A DNA stretch of 64,000 nt from Eucalyptus grandis (GCF_016545825.1 NC_052615.1:21010520-21074519), one strand, 5' to 3'; counted from the stretch's first letter, positions 9,993-22,880 are shown. Notes: generated from the letters alone by a model not told the origin. Numbers and translations are program-made.

Positions 9993-10654
9993 TTGAACAG
10001 CAGATGCTCACAACACATGATTGGAGATACCAATACCTTTCTACATTTAACACAAGTTAATGGTGGATATGTTGTCTTTGGAGGAAAAGACAAAGGAAGA
10101 ATAATTAGTAGAGACACCATCAAAGTGGGAGAACTAATCATTGATGACATTGCCTTGGTCAAAGGATTGAGACACAATTTAATAAGCATCAATAAGCTCC
10201 ATGATAAAGGATACGAGATCAACTTCAAAGATGGTATTTGCATAGGTAAAGCCAAATACCCATCAAAAACTTCCTCAAGAAAAAGGTATGGACATATCTA
10301 TCCATTGAACGTTTAGAGTGAAAGCACTCATTGATTTTTTTACATAAAAAAAGAAGTAAAGAGATGTGACATAGAAAACTTGCTCACATTAGCCCAAAGG
10401 AAAACTCTAAACTAGCTTCAAAGGAGATGGTAAGAGGTCTTCCAAGAATGAGGTATGAGAAGAATGAAGTCTATAATGCATGTTTGTTAGATAAGCAAGT
10501 CACAAGTTCTTTTGAATCTATAAATATTATTTCTACTAATTGAGTATTGTAACTACTTCATATGGACCTTTTCGGACCTATAAGGAACACTAGCCTTGGC
10601 AGAAACAAGTATTGTCTAGTGATTGTGGATAATTATTCCAGATCACTTGGGTAG
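9993..10654 (+). pseudogene. Copia A: protease, pre-integrase and integrase start
   Basis: 9993-10316 reads NSRCSQHMIGDTNTFLHLTQ and LVKGLRHNLISINKLHDKGY, a copia protease with the catalytic DSG reduced to NSR. 10370-10560 gives a degraded pre-integrase (LVRGLPRMRYEKNEVYNACL). 10555-10654 gives integrase HMDLFGPIRNTSLGRNKYCL and VIVDNYSRS. It stops at the insertion starting about 10655. Confidence 0.85.
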
Positions 10655-12108
10655 CTATTGACATTCGAATTTTTGTCGATGTTTTGAAAATATCCATTTT
10701 AAAAAAAAAGGTAAAAAGCTAAAAACATATAAAAGATAAGAAAAGATAAAAAAATGAAAATGATAAAAAAAAAAAAATGATGAAGTCGTGTGGGCCGGTG
10801 TGTCCGGCCCACTTAGCGACTTTCAGCCCTCTAAACCCCGTTCGCCCCTCCCATCTTTGTTTCTTTCCTTTTAGGCCCATCTCCATTTCTTTTGTTTTCA
10901 GCCCATTTTTATTTCTTTTGTTTTGAGCCCATAAAAGCCTAAAAGGGGCTCGGCCCAAGGTTGACTTCTTCCCCGTGGGCACCGATGACTACACGGTGAG
11001 AGCGGATGGCGGCGCCGTCGAGTATTCTTGGTTCTGGAAAAATAAATTGCAGGTGGAGAAGCTTCGGGCGCTGAAGGTGGCTGAAGGGAGGAGAAGGTGC
11101 AGTGAATAGGACAAAATAGGGATCAGACAAAAGAGAAAAAGAAAGAAAAATTGAAAATTGAAATTAAAAAATTTCAAAAAAATCGTTTTTTAATCCTACT
11201 GGGTTTCGTCAAAAAAAAAAAAAAAAATCCTACTGGGTCGGATCCGGATTTGTGTCGGGTCAGCAAGTCGGATCGAGTAAACGGTCCGCACCCGTTCCAC
11301 GAATATAATAATAATAAATTAATTAAAATTCAGAAAAATATTTAAAATTCAGGAAATGATAAAAAATCTTGGGAAATAATAAAAAAATTAGAAAATTCGA
11401 ATTAGAAATTTATGAAAATCATTAAAAAATTAGAAAATTCCGAAAAACATTAAAATTTAGAAAAAATAGAAAATCCATAAAAATCTGGAAAATCAATAGA
11501 AATTTCAGAAATTTCAGAAAATCACTAAAAAAATACAAAACCCAGACAAAAAAAATTATTAGAAAAATCATTAAAAATTCGAAACTTTAAAAAAAAAATA
11601 GAAAAATTTAGAAAAATTGGAAAACTCCTTAAAAGTGTTAATGCACAAAATATGGACAAGCCTTTAGGGTTTTACAATAGGGATTTTTGTTTTTCTTTAT
11701 TTGGTTCTCTTTGTCACGGACAATTTTACGATGCTTGCATAATTTCTATTATGATTATAATTGATTGCACTTTACAATATTTTGGTATTGCTTCCTTATT
11801 TTAGAATGGTTAGGACAAACCTTGGAATTTTCTTGATAGATTGCTATGGCATTAATTAGCACATGATTAGGTCCCCAAGTCCAAAATATTATGTTATGTT
11901 GTGTCATCTCTTATTAAATCCCAAAAAGGTTAATAACACCTCACTAGTCAAAATTTCCATAGGCTTAACTGATTAAAATATGAACACTTGATGTCGCCCA
12001 AGTATAGACTTGGGAGAGCCAGGAAAGACTATTGGCTTGAAGTTAACAATATCCCTAAATCTAACAATCTGTCTCTCTCTCCCGCGAGAGGGGTTAGGTC
12101 ACGAAAAA
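10655..12108. mobile_element. 1.45-kb insertion in copia A integrase, candidate solo LTR
   Basis: Integrase coding sequence breaks after WVAI (10654) and resumes as FLA*KDKAYKSF from about 12109, so these 1.45 kb are an insertion. It contains GC-rich untranslated-like sequence (10780-11130) and then A-rich degenerate repeats of the AAAATTAGAAAA type (11290-11640), a composition seen in gypsy LTRs. No protein domain is visible. I could not fix TG/CA ends or a target duplication. Confidence 0.55.
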
Positions 12109-12780
12109 TCTTCTTGGCTTAAAAGGATAAAGCATACAAATCCTTCATAATAATTGCATGAAAGATTCAAAACGAGAAAATTTATAGTATTATAAGCATC
12201 GGGATTGATCATGGTGGGGAGTTCGAAAATAAGAACTTTATTGATTATTGCGAGGAGAATGAAATTGAGTACAATTTCTCAACTCCATACACTCCACAAT
12301 AGAATGGTGTAGTCGAAAGAGAGTTTAGGGACATGGCAAGAACAATGATGATTGCAAGTAGCATTCTTGCTCACTTTTGGGTTGAAGCAATTGCAACAAG
12401 ATGTTATATCATCAATAGAGTGTTTTTGCGTCCATTGTTTGATAAAACACCCTATAAGCTTTTTAGAGAAAGAAAGCCAAACATATCTTACTTTCATACT
12501 CTTGGTTAATGTTATATTATGAAAAATGCAAACGATAATGTTAGTAAGTTCAAATCAAGATCAAATGAAGGTATATTTCTCAATTACTATACTACTAGCA
12601 AAGCATATGGTATGTTCAGCAAAATTTCGCAATAAGTGAAAGAATCTATCAATGTCAAGTTTGATGACAATCTGATGGTAGTTCAAAGTCTCAACAAATA
12701 TGATGAACCATTAGCAGTGCAGATTGTACAAACTACATCCTTGATCCAACACTTGAGGGCATGATTTGATCCATAAATGC
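12109..12780 (+). pseudogene. Copia A: integrase catalytic core and C-terminus
   Basis: Reads IGIDHGGEFENKNFIDYCEE, FSTPYTPQ*NGVVEREFRDM, FWVEAIATRCYIINRVFLRP and KLFRERKPNISYFHTLG. The D and E of the integrase DDE triad are recognisable. After 12500 the reading degrades but keeps SIRE-like pieces such as KSRSNEGIFLNYYTTSKAYG. Confidence 0.88.
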
Positions 12781-13040
12781 TGAGTTTGCTCAATCAGTAA
12801 AGTGCATTGAAAAGCTTGAACTGTCGAACGAGAAACTAAGCATGAGTTGGAGGTGTCTAGGGCTAGGTTTGAGGAAGAGAAGAAGCCGAGCGAAGTTGAC
12901 GGAGGCGGAGATTTTCGGTTGGAGGTGGCGACTAGAGTTTAGTCTAAACAAGAATAAGGGGTGAAATTTGGGATTAGGGTTTAATTGGCAAACTTGGAAA
13001 TTAAGTTTGGACTTTTGTGGACAAAAATGCCCTTATTCAT
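12781..13040. other. Junction between two copia relics
   Basis: No domain seen. SIRE-like integrase ends to the left and a differently styled RT linker starts to the right. The junction is either an insertion or a recombination point between two elements. Confidence 0.4.
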
Positions 13041-14960
13041 GGCATCACATGCATGTGGTCTTGTTTGGCGAAGAGTTGTACAAGTACACTCCAAAGGGTA
13101 CGTGTTCATAGGCGAACAAGCTGATGGAAGTGTGACCGAAATAGAGTCATGAGATGTCACGTTCTTGGAAAACAATTTTCCTAGTAGAGGTGAGATTGAT
13201 AAAGACTTCTAATTATATAAGATGGAAGATCCCGATAATACACCTACTAATATTGTAGAGGGAAATGAAAATTTAACTCAACATGCAAGATCTAGTGGGA
13301 GTGTTGCATCGCCTAACGAATTGAATTCAAGATAAATTCAATTGCGTAAAAGTAATCGTAAAAGTATTCCTCGTCATCATTTTGAGATTGAAGGGGAAGC
13401 ATTTATGATTGCTCAGAATGACGATGCCGAGCCTAAGATTGTTCAAGAGGCTCTCACATCCTCTGATAAAGAAGAATGGAGAAAAGTTTTGGAAGATGAG
13501 ATGGAGTCAATGAGCGCAAACCATGTTTGGGACTTGGTTGATCTACCATCCAATCGTAAGGCCATTAGAAACAAATGAGTCTTCAAGATTAAGCGAAGGG
13601 CGGATGGATCCATTGAAAAGTATAAGACTCACCTTGTGGCGAAAGGTTATACTCAACAAAAGGGTATAGACTATGAGGAAACATTTTCACTAGTTGTAAG
13701 GTTTGCCTCAATACGCCTTATTATAGCCATCGTTGCACATTTGGACCTTGAATTACATCAAATTGATGTAAAGACAGCATTTCTCAATGGAGAACTAGAT
13801 GAGAAAATCTATATGAAACAACCGATAGGTTTTATAGCTAAAGGTCAAGAGCATAAAGTTTGCAAACTTCATCGCTCAATTTATGGCCTTAAGCAATCAT
13901 CTAGATAGTGGTATCTTCATTTTCATTGAGCCATAACCACTTTTGGTTTCATGATGATTGAGGAAGATCACTATGTATATTTCAAGCAGTTCGAAGATAA
14001 ATTTGTGATTTTATCACTTTATGTGGACGATATTCTATTGGCTAGAAATGACAAGGTTTTAGTTATCAACATAAAAGAATGGTTGTCCTCTAATTTTGAA
14101 ATGAATGACATGAGAGAAGCTGCTTATATATTAGGAATTAAGATCAAAAGAGATCGATCAAGGAAACTCCTTACTTTATCACAAGATTCTTATATTATAA
14201 AGATTCTTGAGTGTTTCAATATGCAGCATTGTAATCCCATCGATACTCCTGTCACGCAAAGTGAAGGCCTAAGTACTGAGATATGTCCTAAGACTCTAGA
14301 AGAAATCAAAGTGATGGAAACTGTTCCTTACGCTAGTGCGGTCGGAAGTTTAATGTATAATATGATGTGTACTAGACCCAACATATGTTATGCCGTGGGA
14401 TTGGTGAGCCGATATCAATCAAATCCTGGTCAAGTACATTGGAAAGTAGTGAAGAGGATCCTGAGATACTTGAAGGGCACCATGGACTATTGACTTTGTT
14501 ACCAAGGAAGTGATTTACGCCTATCAGGCTATTCAGATGCTGATTGGGGTAGAGACCTGGATGAGTGTAAATCAACTTCTGGGTATATATTCTTGCTTAA
14601 TGGAGGTGTGATTTCTTTGAATAGCAAGAAACAGACATGCACGGCCTTGTCTACAATGGAGGCATAATTTATTACATGTTCTGCCGCAGTGCAAGAAGCA
14701 GTATGACTAAAATGTTTCTTGGAAAATTTAGTCACTGTCACTAAAATTCCAAGATCGGTGACAGTTTATTGTGATAGTCAAGTAGCTATTGCCTATGTGA
14801 AAGATCCCAAGTATCATGGAAAGATAAAGCACATTGACTTAAAGAATAACTTCATCAGAGATATTATAACGCAGAAAAAAGTGATCCTGCAATACATTTC
14901 AACCAAATAGAATGGTTGCTAATCCATTTACGAAGGCTATTGCTAAAGACATATTCTTGA
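13041..14960 (+). pseudogene. Copia C: reverse transcriptase and RNase H
   Basis: The linker reads YVFIGEQADGSVTEIES and FLENNFPSRGEIDKDF. RT follows: KEEWRKVLEDEMESMSANHV, a stop, VFKIKRRADGSIEKYK, AKGYTQQKGIDYEETFSLVV, HQIDVKTAFLNGELDEKIYM, and SLYVDDILLARND with an intact YVDD. It continues YASAVGSLMYNMMCTRPNIC and SRYQSNPGQVHWKVVKRILR. RNase H follows: DADWGRDLDECKSTSGYIFL, VYCDSQVAIAYVKDPK. In-frame stops at 13576, 13906, 14493 and 14667 inactivate it. The linker style differs from SIRE, so this is probably a different element from copia A. Confidence 0.92.
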
Positions 14961-16529
14961 CCCATAGATGTCACTAGGATTTGGTAGAATGTGATATCTG
15001 TTATTGTAGAGGATCATTGGTTTATGTATTTGTGAACGGATGTATTGTACTTGTTTATTTATTAGTGATTTGATGTTTTATCAATAAGTACAAATTCACC
15101 ATGAGACTAGCACAAACACACATGTATTATTGAAAAGTATGTCAGCAGACAATGATTGGCTCATTCACACAAGCAATCGCCTCAAGTGCTTTAGATAGCA
15201 TGTTGAGATGAGACGTTATGTACAAATAAATGCTGAAGAGCAAGTCTGGTATATAAAATATGTCGCCTTGATTGAAGTCAATATGAGGTCTGTGATTTGT
15301 TTATAACAAGACCGACCATGATATTCCCACAATCATGTATGCCTGAAAGATGCCGGATGCGAGTGCTTAATTGGACGCTATAAAAAGCGAGCTGATATAG
15401 CATTTGAGCTAAATATGAGTACGTGAGAAGCATGTGACTATGTTTAGGCTAAAATCTGTATGGTGGATATATTTGTATAAATGACATACGCTCTTATAGA
15501 AAGAGTAATCCATTATAGCATGTAATTCATACTACATGTGCTTTGTACGACCAATAAGAGAAGATGAGTAAAATTATCCTTATTTACTCATCGTGAGAGC
15601 CCTTGAGGTAATTTGTAATTTACCTCAATTTTGTGTCATATGTTACTTCTGATTATGTTCTCGAAGTGAAAGATCAATGTTGCTACTTTAGCATATTACA
15701 GGCGGTCATGAATAGATATGGCCTATGGGACGTGTCTAGGAAAACAATTGCTCTGAAATTGAGAGAGACATGAGTGCGAAGAAAAACTATTGTTATTTTA
15801 CATCTATTACTGATCGACCAATTACATCGCCCTGTGTGGTTGCGGATGTAATTGTAAATACATGGTGTTTTTGAGAATAGTCAAAAATAGCCTTTAAATG
15901 ATAGGTATACTTAGACCGATGTAACAAAATATGTCTGGGGCACTGTGAGACATTGATTGTTTATTTTTTTTCGAGGTTGTAGCCATTATGCCATTCCTAA
16001 CAGGTGCATAATTTGAGCTCCCAAATGCAGGTGTACTCACTGGTCGCACGGCTTATTTGCTAGTATGAATTGTTCTGTAAAGTTGATAAATGTCGAATGC
16101 CTTATATTCTTGATAGAACGAACCATCATGTCTTGGTGAGAGATGTTGTACTTTAGCTAGTACGTCCATGATGGGGTGCGATTAGACCGCACCATTTGGA
16201 CTTGATATGCTATGATGAAGGGGTGTGATAGGGTCATATAAAAGACCCCTGAAGACAACCGTTTGAGGTTTTGGACAAATGTACGTTCAGAAAATTTTCT
16301 TCCTTTCTCTCCCATTTCCATCAAGGCCTTCCATTTTCTTCTTTACGAGAACGATTTGCATTTACGTCATGGAAATCGAGTGCTTTCCTCGTGATCGCAT
16401 CCAAACCGACATGAGGAGTAATTTTGTTCGTGATTCATTCGCAATTCAACGTTCGGTAAAGGGTTAATTACTGTTTGCGCATCAAAATCAGGTAAATCGT
16501 CTTCCACCGACTTGAATTCCAGTACCCCT
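14961..16529 (+). mobile_element. Probable 3' LTR tail of copia C
   Basis: Non-coding sequence downstream of RNase H, ending where the duplicated chaperonin intron begins (about 16530). TATAAAA at 16237-16243 is followed by a leader-like, pyrimidine-rich stretch, as in an LTR U3-R junction. No partner LTR lies in the window, so the ends cannot be fixed. Confidence 0.5.
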
Positions 16530-17092
16530 CGTATGGAAAAGAAATTTCTTAAATATATGGATATTGTACATTACCATACATGATCTATGCTACTTATGTT
16601 TAGGGTGTGCTAATCTAGAGGTTTGATAGGTGTTTCTCTAAACCTTTTATGGAAGTACACGTACTAGCTTATATGTATTTAGCGTGCACTTGAGGTTAAT
16701 TTGACATGGTCTATTTACTATTTCCTACTGTCCAAACTGTTGAACCCAACAATATAAATTGCTTCCATGGCATGTTGAAAAACACTTTTAAGTAAAATAT
16801 TTCAGCATTTAGCATTTGCACTCACTAAAATAATTGACAACTTGCATGTTAGTGGCATAATAGTGTTCACGCCACATATAATCCTATCGCAACCTTGAAA
16901 TCCAAAGATGACACGTTTTTAAGCATGTAACATAATATATTTTGAATTTTTTCAAAAACAGGTTCTCGTAAATAAATTTATCCAATGTTTTATTATGTGC
17001 ATCAATATGCCACACATCAATATGTAGATGGGTATAATGTGTCATCTTGATAATAGCATATTGACTTTTTTTCACCAACATTCCCAAACATG
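16530..17092 (+). repeat. Duplicated CPN60A2 intron 1 sequence
   Basis: Closely matches 54335-54890 (intron 1 of the CPN60A2 gene), for example the stretch beginning ATATGGATATTGTACA. It is the left part of the partial gene duplication that continues at 18160. Confidence 0.88.
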
Positions 17093-17101
17093 TTTAGACG
17101 G

Positions 17102-18150
17102 GGGAAAAGTGCCAAAAAAGTCATAAACATTTTGTTTTTGTGCCGATTTAGTCCTAAACCTTTTTTTTTGTGTTAATTTAGTCCTAAACCTTTTTACGTT
17201 GTACCAATTCATTCATTTCTGGCCAATTTTGGCCAGACTTTTGCTGACTGGATGCCGGCTAGCTAACGTGACTTGATTGGTGCTGAGGGCCACCTCGCCA
17301 ATCGCCATGAGGGCGGCCTCGCGCTAGGCGACGAGGCTTGCCCTCGCCGGATCTGGCGAGGGTCGAGTCTCTCTCCCTCCCTATCCTTCTCCACATCGCT
17401 CTATAATCTCATCTCCATATGCGCCGTCTCCTCCAAGGGTTTCATCTTGTTCTTCATCTTCGTTTTCTCTTCTTTTTGTCCTTCGCGATTTTCTTCGTTC
17501 TTTGTTTCTTCTTCTTCGTCTTCTTCGTCTTCTTATTCTTCTTCTTTGACCTCGAGCCCTAAATCCGATGCGGTAGCTTGAGCCGAAGGAAGATGCAGCA
17601 GCAGTAGCAGTAGAGGTTGAGGCAGCAGGCGATGATGCAACAGTCCTTGTACCCTCACCCCGGCCTCCTCGCTGCCCTCGAGGCCGCCTCCTTGCGCGGA
17701 TCCAACGAGGGAAGCCTTGCCGGCCATGGGCAAGGCTTGACCCTCGCTAGATCCCGTGAGGGCAAGCCTCACCACCCAAGCCTCGAGGGTGGCCTCACGC
17801 TGGGCAAGCGAGGCTGCCCTCGTGGCCACTGGCAAGGTGGCCGACGAGGTCGACCCCGACCTCGCCGGCCATTGCCTCTAGCCGGTCGTCGAGGTCTAGC
17901 GACTGGTTGGAGGAAGAAGAGGAGAAGAAAAAAAAAATCAAAAAATCAAAAAAATTTTAAAAGTTGTTCACGCGCGCGATCATGTCACGTCAACTGGCTG
18001 GCGTCCAGTCAGTAAAATTTGGCCAAAATTGGTTAGAAATGACTGAATTGGCACAACGTAAAAATGTTTAAGACTAAATTAGCACAAAAAAAGTTTATAA
18101 CTAAATCAATATAAAGACAAAATATTTAAGACTTTTTTGGCACTTTTCTC
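17102..18150. mobile_element. Mutator-like non-autonomous element with long TIRs
   Basis: Ends are inverted repeats that begin GGGAAAAGTGCCAAAAAAGTC-like on the left and GAGAAAAGTGCC as the reverse complement on the right. They extend with mismatches for about 180 bp (GGCCAAAATT, CTGACTGGA blocks). A 9-bp target duplication flanks it: TTTAGACGG (17093-17101) and TTTAGATGG (18151-18159). The empty site is visible in the paralogue near 54893 (TTTAAATGG). The core is GC-rich and contains no recognisable transposase. Long TIR plus 9-bp duplication fits a MULE-type MITE. Confidence 0.88.
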
Positions 18151-18159
18151 TTTAGATGG

Positions 18160-18658
18160 GTTGACCCCATTATGAGACGCGTACTTTTGTCTAATCCAAC
18201 CCCATCTCACATCATACGTTGTAAACACTTTGTAGAAAGGAGGAGAAAGTTGAAGAGGAAGAGAGACAATGGATGCCGAAAACTAGAAGTCTGCTGTTAG
18301 TCTTCAGTAGGACAACAAAGGATACACTTGTAAAGATGCTCAGTCGGCTTTGGCTTTTGGAGCCAGATGATTTATTAATTTTCTTCTCAATGATATATGC
18401 ATAGTCAAGAATTATCAAGAATATCAATACTATTCAACCAGAGTTTGTTTTTCTTTTTACGTTATTGATATTTTTAGAGTGGTACGGAAAGCCATTTTAC
18501 TAAAAAGTTCCTCGCAACAAAAAAATGTAAATTTGTCTGATTAGTTATTCCTCGACCGACCATAGTATAGATTTACGTTTTTTCCAGTTATGTTGAGATT
18601 AATGGATTGATTCCACCATTATGGCCTAATTGATTCATTTAATTTCTCTTTACTTCAG
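18160..18658 (+). repeat. Duplicated CPN60A2 intron 1 sequence, continued
   Basis: Matches 54894-55395 of the CPN60A2 gene up to the intron 1 acceptor. It contains no gene of its own. Confidence 0.88.
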
Positions 18659-18997
18659 GACGCAATGTTGTCCTCTCAGAGTCCGAATCTCTGAAAGTAA
18701 TAAATGATGGTGTCACGATTGCCCGAGCAACAGAACTTTTAGATGCAATTGAGAATGCCGGGGCAATGTTAGTCCAAGAGGTCATTCATGGTTGATATTT
18801 AATTCTCTCCAGAAGCTTGCTCTCATGCTTATTTCTTGAAATCATATTTTTGTGCTCAAATGGATATATTTCCAGGTAGCTGGCCGCATGAATGACTTGG
18901 CTGGTGATAGCACAACCATCGCAATTATCCTGGCTCGAGCAATGATTAAATTTGGGCCGTTGGCAGTTTCTTTTGGGGCTAATCCAATGTCTATAAG

Positions 18998-21155
18998 ATT
19001 ATGTTTGGTCGTTCGGATTTCTAAACGAGATAAGACTGGATAGGATAAGATAAGAAATCCATGGACTTCTTCATATCCCATCAATTGTTTGGTGAACTAC
19101 GGATTTAAAGTCGGATATCCTCATATCTTATCCAATCTATTGTTTGGTGAACTACGGATTTAAGTTCGGATATTTAAAAACAATAACATTAGGCAAGTTC
19201 AAATTTGCAGGTTTAATATTCACAAAATCATCCAAAATAATATATATTTTTTAAATTAACAGATTTTCATCGATTTTCATGATTACGCATCGTAATAATC
19301 TTTTCTATTCCTTTGAAATAATCTTTTGGATACCCTTCAAAGTAGTTACTAGTCAAAGAATAGTAGACTACAGTACGAGTTATAAAAGCATCAAAAAGCA
19401 ATTTTCCTGGAGCCATCTTACACGCGTTTGAATGGCATGAGATTGCATCATCTTACTGAAGATCACGAGTCATCAAAGAACTGAGGAAAAGGTCCGGCAT
19501 AAAACAGAACATCTTTCATTTGCTCTACGAAGCATCTAACAGGATCAAAGAAAACACAGCCCTACCAGACATTATCAGATGACGACTTGACATCCATGTC
19601 GTCGCGTGTCCTCATCATAAGCAAAATGACACGAGCATGCACCCTGGTTGAAGCAGGCCTAAACGGTTCACAAGGTAGACTCACGTATAACTGTATACGC
19701 AACACCAAGTATGTGAGGGAGGGACAACAGTTGGTTTATGGCAACAGGTTGTCAATTGTGTAGAAAACCAATGACCAGATGTAAAATTGAGTGTGAATGC
19801 AATGGCGACATCCAAAGAATTACCCATACTGTGGAAAAAAAAGGATAAATTGACAGCTGTGGTCTTATGGCCAATTATAACAATCAAGATGATATGATCG
19901 AAGAACAATCAAGTTACACCATTAAAAAGAAACAATGAATAGCAGCGCAAACTTTTTAGAACTTATAAAATTTATGGATCATATATTTAAAAGAAATTTC
20001 CAGTCTTGATCCAACAGCGTTACATGAGATCAACTAACATCGCATTGGATAGGCTGCAGCAACTAGCCTTTGCCTAATTGTAACTAGAAAGGAAATCGAA
20101 TTATCAAGTATCTACTCAACACAGTACTCTGTATTTACCTAAAATAAGGCACACTCCTATGGTTTTCTTTAATAAATAGAGTGACTGTAATGAGCATTTC
20201 TGGTGCTGTTGTGTATCTACTCATTTCATTATTCTGCAGCAGTTTTAGTGTCAATCTACGAAACACTTCCATTAGCACCTTTCTTACCAAAGCTGCTTCC
20301 TGCTGCAAGTTCCTAGCATCCTCCTTTTGAGTAACAGCACTTCCCTTTAAAATCTTCTTCAGCATAGGGCTATCACAGTGGCCCTTCACCATCTGAGACT
20401 ATGGCCTTGGGAAAAAACAATTGCCCAAATGTTTTATAGCTATCCATGTGGAAACCGAAATGATCCAAACCGCTAGACCCAGCCAAAATCATCCTCCGGA
20501 GCTCAAACGAAAACCGAAAAGCTTCAATTTTCCCAAGCAATTAGCCACATTTGCCTCAATCAATCCCACCCCCATGACTGCAAGTAGACAAAGAAAACAA
20601 AAACAAAAAAAAAAAAAAATAGACACCACACTCCCAATCCCACAAAAAAAAAAAGAGTCAAAAAAACAACAACAGAAGAATTCACGTACTTCCCTTGCAT
20701 CCCCACTGTGCCGAAACGGGCTGCGATCGCCCGAACCTGGTGGTGCGACGGGGACGATTGGGGCGCTAGTGGCCCTGGGGCGCAATCGAAGTGGAGAAAA
20801 CATCGCGATGGGGGGAATCCATCGAGAGGGCAACTAGCGGGCGATCGCCGGTGGACAAGGGGTCTTACCTTGGCGAGAGGAAGAAGGCTTTTTGTAAAAT
20901 TTTGATGAGAATCGGAGAGCTATTGAGGAGAAGGCTTCAACGTGGATACTTTTGAAACAGAGAGTCGTCTGTGGGTGAACAACGGAGAAAGAAAAAAAGA
21001 AATCCTATCTGACCTTATCCCACCTCCCCTCGAATTTTTTTAACCGGTTTATATTCCATCTATATCCGACCTTATCTTATCCTAGACAGCTACCAAACAT
21101 GGGATAAAATAAAACATATCTTATCTTGGTTTTTATTCGGTTGATCAAACGCAGC
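18998..21155. mobile_element. 2.16-kb DNA element in CPN60A2 copy 1
   Basis: Inserted in exon 3-like sequence with CTATAAG repeated on both sides (18991-18997, 21156-21162); the neighbouring base differs (T/C), so the duplication is 7 or 8 bp. Ends are imperfect inverted repeats: TTATGTTTGGTCGTTCGGAT against CTGCGTTTGATCAACCGAAT, both leading into AGATAAGA. No transposase is visible. The interior holds a tandem repeat of ATTGTTTGGTGAACTACGG (19082, 19139) and what looks like captured gene sequence (20135-20900). Superfamily is uncertain; the duplication length is nearest to hAT. Confidence 0.8.
20135..20392 (-). pseudogene. Possible captured gene fragment inside the DNA element
   Basis: Open minus-strand reading of 85 codons: GHCDSPMLKKILKGSAVTQK, NLQQEAALVRKVLMEVFRRL, NNEMSRYTTAPEMLITVTLF. 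It has natural protein composition and an amphipathic look, but I do not recognise the family. The upstream minus-strand sequence (20400-20900) resembles a GC-rich 5' exon region. Together they suggest host sequence captured by the element. Confidence 0.35.
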
Positions 21156-21662
21156 CTATAAGAAAAGGAATGGATAAGACTGTAAGAGTGATTTTGAAGG
21201 AAAAGAGCTTTCCGTAAGAGTGATTATATCAAAGGTTAGTGATGATTTTTTTTTTTTTTTTGGGTGCTTTGTCCAATACATGAGCTATTCATGAACAAAT
21301 TCTGAAATTTTCTCACCATTTTGCATCTGTGGTGTCCTTCTCTGCCAGAAACAATGACTTTGTTGGAAGGATGATTGCTGATGCTTTAGAGAGGATTAGA
21401 CATGATGGAGTAATCTATATCGGGTCATCCTCATCTTCCTAAGACCTTTGTTGTAGTCGAAGAAGGAATGAAGGTAGTGCATTTTGCTTTGGGTTTGAAA
21501 TGATAAGGAGTTGGATGATTGTTTCCTTGCAAAATGTGGAAAGAGTTATTCATCTCTTATGCTCTTTCGTGAGCTCTCTATGATGCATCAATAGATGCTG
21601 AGCTTGTTGAATGCGTACACAACTTTCAATAATAAATTCCCCTTTGATGATTTCTTCACTCA

Positions 21663-22880
21663 AGGAGAGAGGAGAGAGACAAGAGGACTTTACCTCTCCT
21701 GACAAGTGGGCCCACGGGACACATGGCGATCAGCAAGTGGATGGGGGCGTTTGCTGACTCAAAATGCCACCCAATATTGTCCCGCTCTGGCAAGGGACGA
21801 TTCGATGTCAACCGATTCCATGGCACAGTTGACATGGAATAAGTAAAAAAAATTAAAAAATCTTCTCTTCTTCCTCTTTAGTCCACAGTCGGTCACCCAC
21901 TGCCCCTCCTCCACCAGCAACGGCGGAGTCACCAGCGCCTTGATTAGGCCGGCGCTCACTATGTCTAATACGAGCATGGCTGGATTCCTCTGTTTTCTCC
22001 ATCTCATCTTTCTCTAGATCGCAAGATATGACTGTCCATAGCGATGGAGTTGTAGATCTAGAACTCAACCATCGCCACTCGCAGCCATGGACAAGCCGTT
22101 ATAGCTGGAGCTATGGTTGCAGATTTGGAAGTGCTGTCACGACCGACAAGAAGTTCGGATGGTCACCAATGTTTTGGCCGGTGAGCATAATATTATTGAG
22201 AAAAGTCAAAAGTCAAAGGTCAGCTCCATTCTGACTCCTGTACCAATTATAATCATTCAACAATGATTCTGTGTCCCGTTTATTTTAACTTGCGTGCTAA
22301 TAAGGAAGCGATAAATGATAAGAGTCGATTTCAAACATTGAATGGTTGAGAAGACACAAAGATGTGCAGCATTGTCGAAGTTTTCACGCTGAGGAAATCC
22401 ACTCGAGTCTTCAAGATTCAAAGTAACGAATAAAGAAGAAAACAATTGCTACTGCCCTAGCAATTGTTCCCTCACTATCCTTTGCTTTCACAGGCTTAGA
22501 CACTCCACATCGGCTTCTTCAATTTCATCCACAGCGCCCCTGCCTTCGGGTCGTCAGGACTTGTAGGACCGCAATACCCATCTATGCGAAGAGTACATGG
22601 TGTACTCGGGAGCGATGGAGATGATGAATTGCCAGAGAGAGAATTGCAAATCAGTTTTCATTCAAAGCGGATGTCGTTGATGTAGGTTTGGTGCCAGAAC
22701 GGAGGAAAGCAAGGAACCTAGACATTACAGGCCATTGCGTATGTAGATATTTACCTCGACAGGTAATGGCAAATAAAACCATCTATTCCGCCATAAATTA
22801 CTGAAACTACTCAAAAGGACATGTTCATCGTATTTTCACTGCTTTTGCAGAACGGGACAGGAAAAATCCTTGAAGGGAGA
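21663..22880. other. Unassigned sequence between duplicated segments
   Basis: No supported gene. GC-richer stretches at 21660-22250 and AT-rich stretches after that carry only short open frames without recognisable motifs. Phrases near 22600-22660 (GATGATGAATTGCCAGAGAG) recur at about 26290-26310, linking the right part to the resistance-gene debris that follows. Confidence 0.35.

Larger units (their letters stand above)
18659..21477 (+). pseudogene. CPN60A2 pseudogene copy 1 (exons 2-4 only)
   Basis: Partial duplicate of the CPN60A2 gene at 53515-58509. Exon 2-like 18659-18780 encodes [20 protein letters not shown]. Exon 3-like starts at 18876 ([20 protein letters not shown]), where the ATP-binding DGTTT has become DSTTI. 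It is cut at 18997 by a DNA element and resumes at 21163. Exon 4-like is about 21333-21477. Defects include a deletion in exon 3 (after GMDKTV), loss of the exon 4 acceptor AG (now AT), and a 1-nt insertion causing a stop near 21440. Exon 1 and exons 5-8 are absent. Similarity ends at about 21662. Confidence 0.93.

Noticed and set aside
9874..10255. 126-codon minus-strand frame
   Set aside because: It is the antisense shadow of the copia A protease region.
17533..18015. Open frames of 100 and 132 codons in opposite strands
   Set aside because: Both fall inside the Mutator-like element core and mirror each other's composition. No domain is present.
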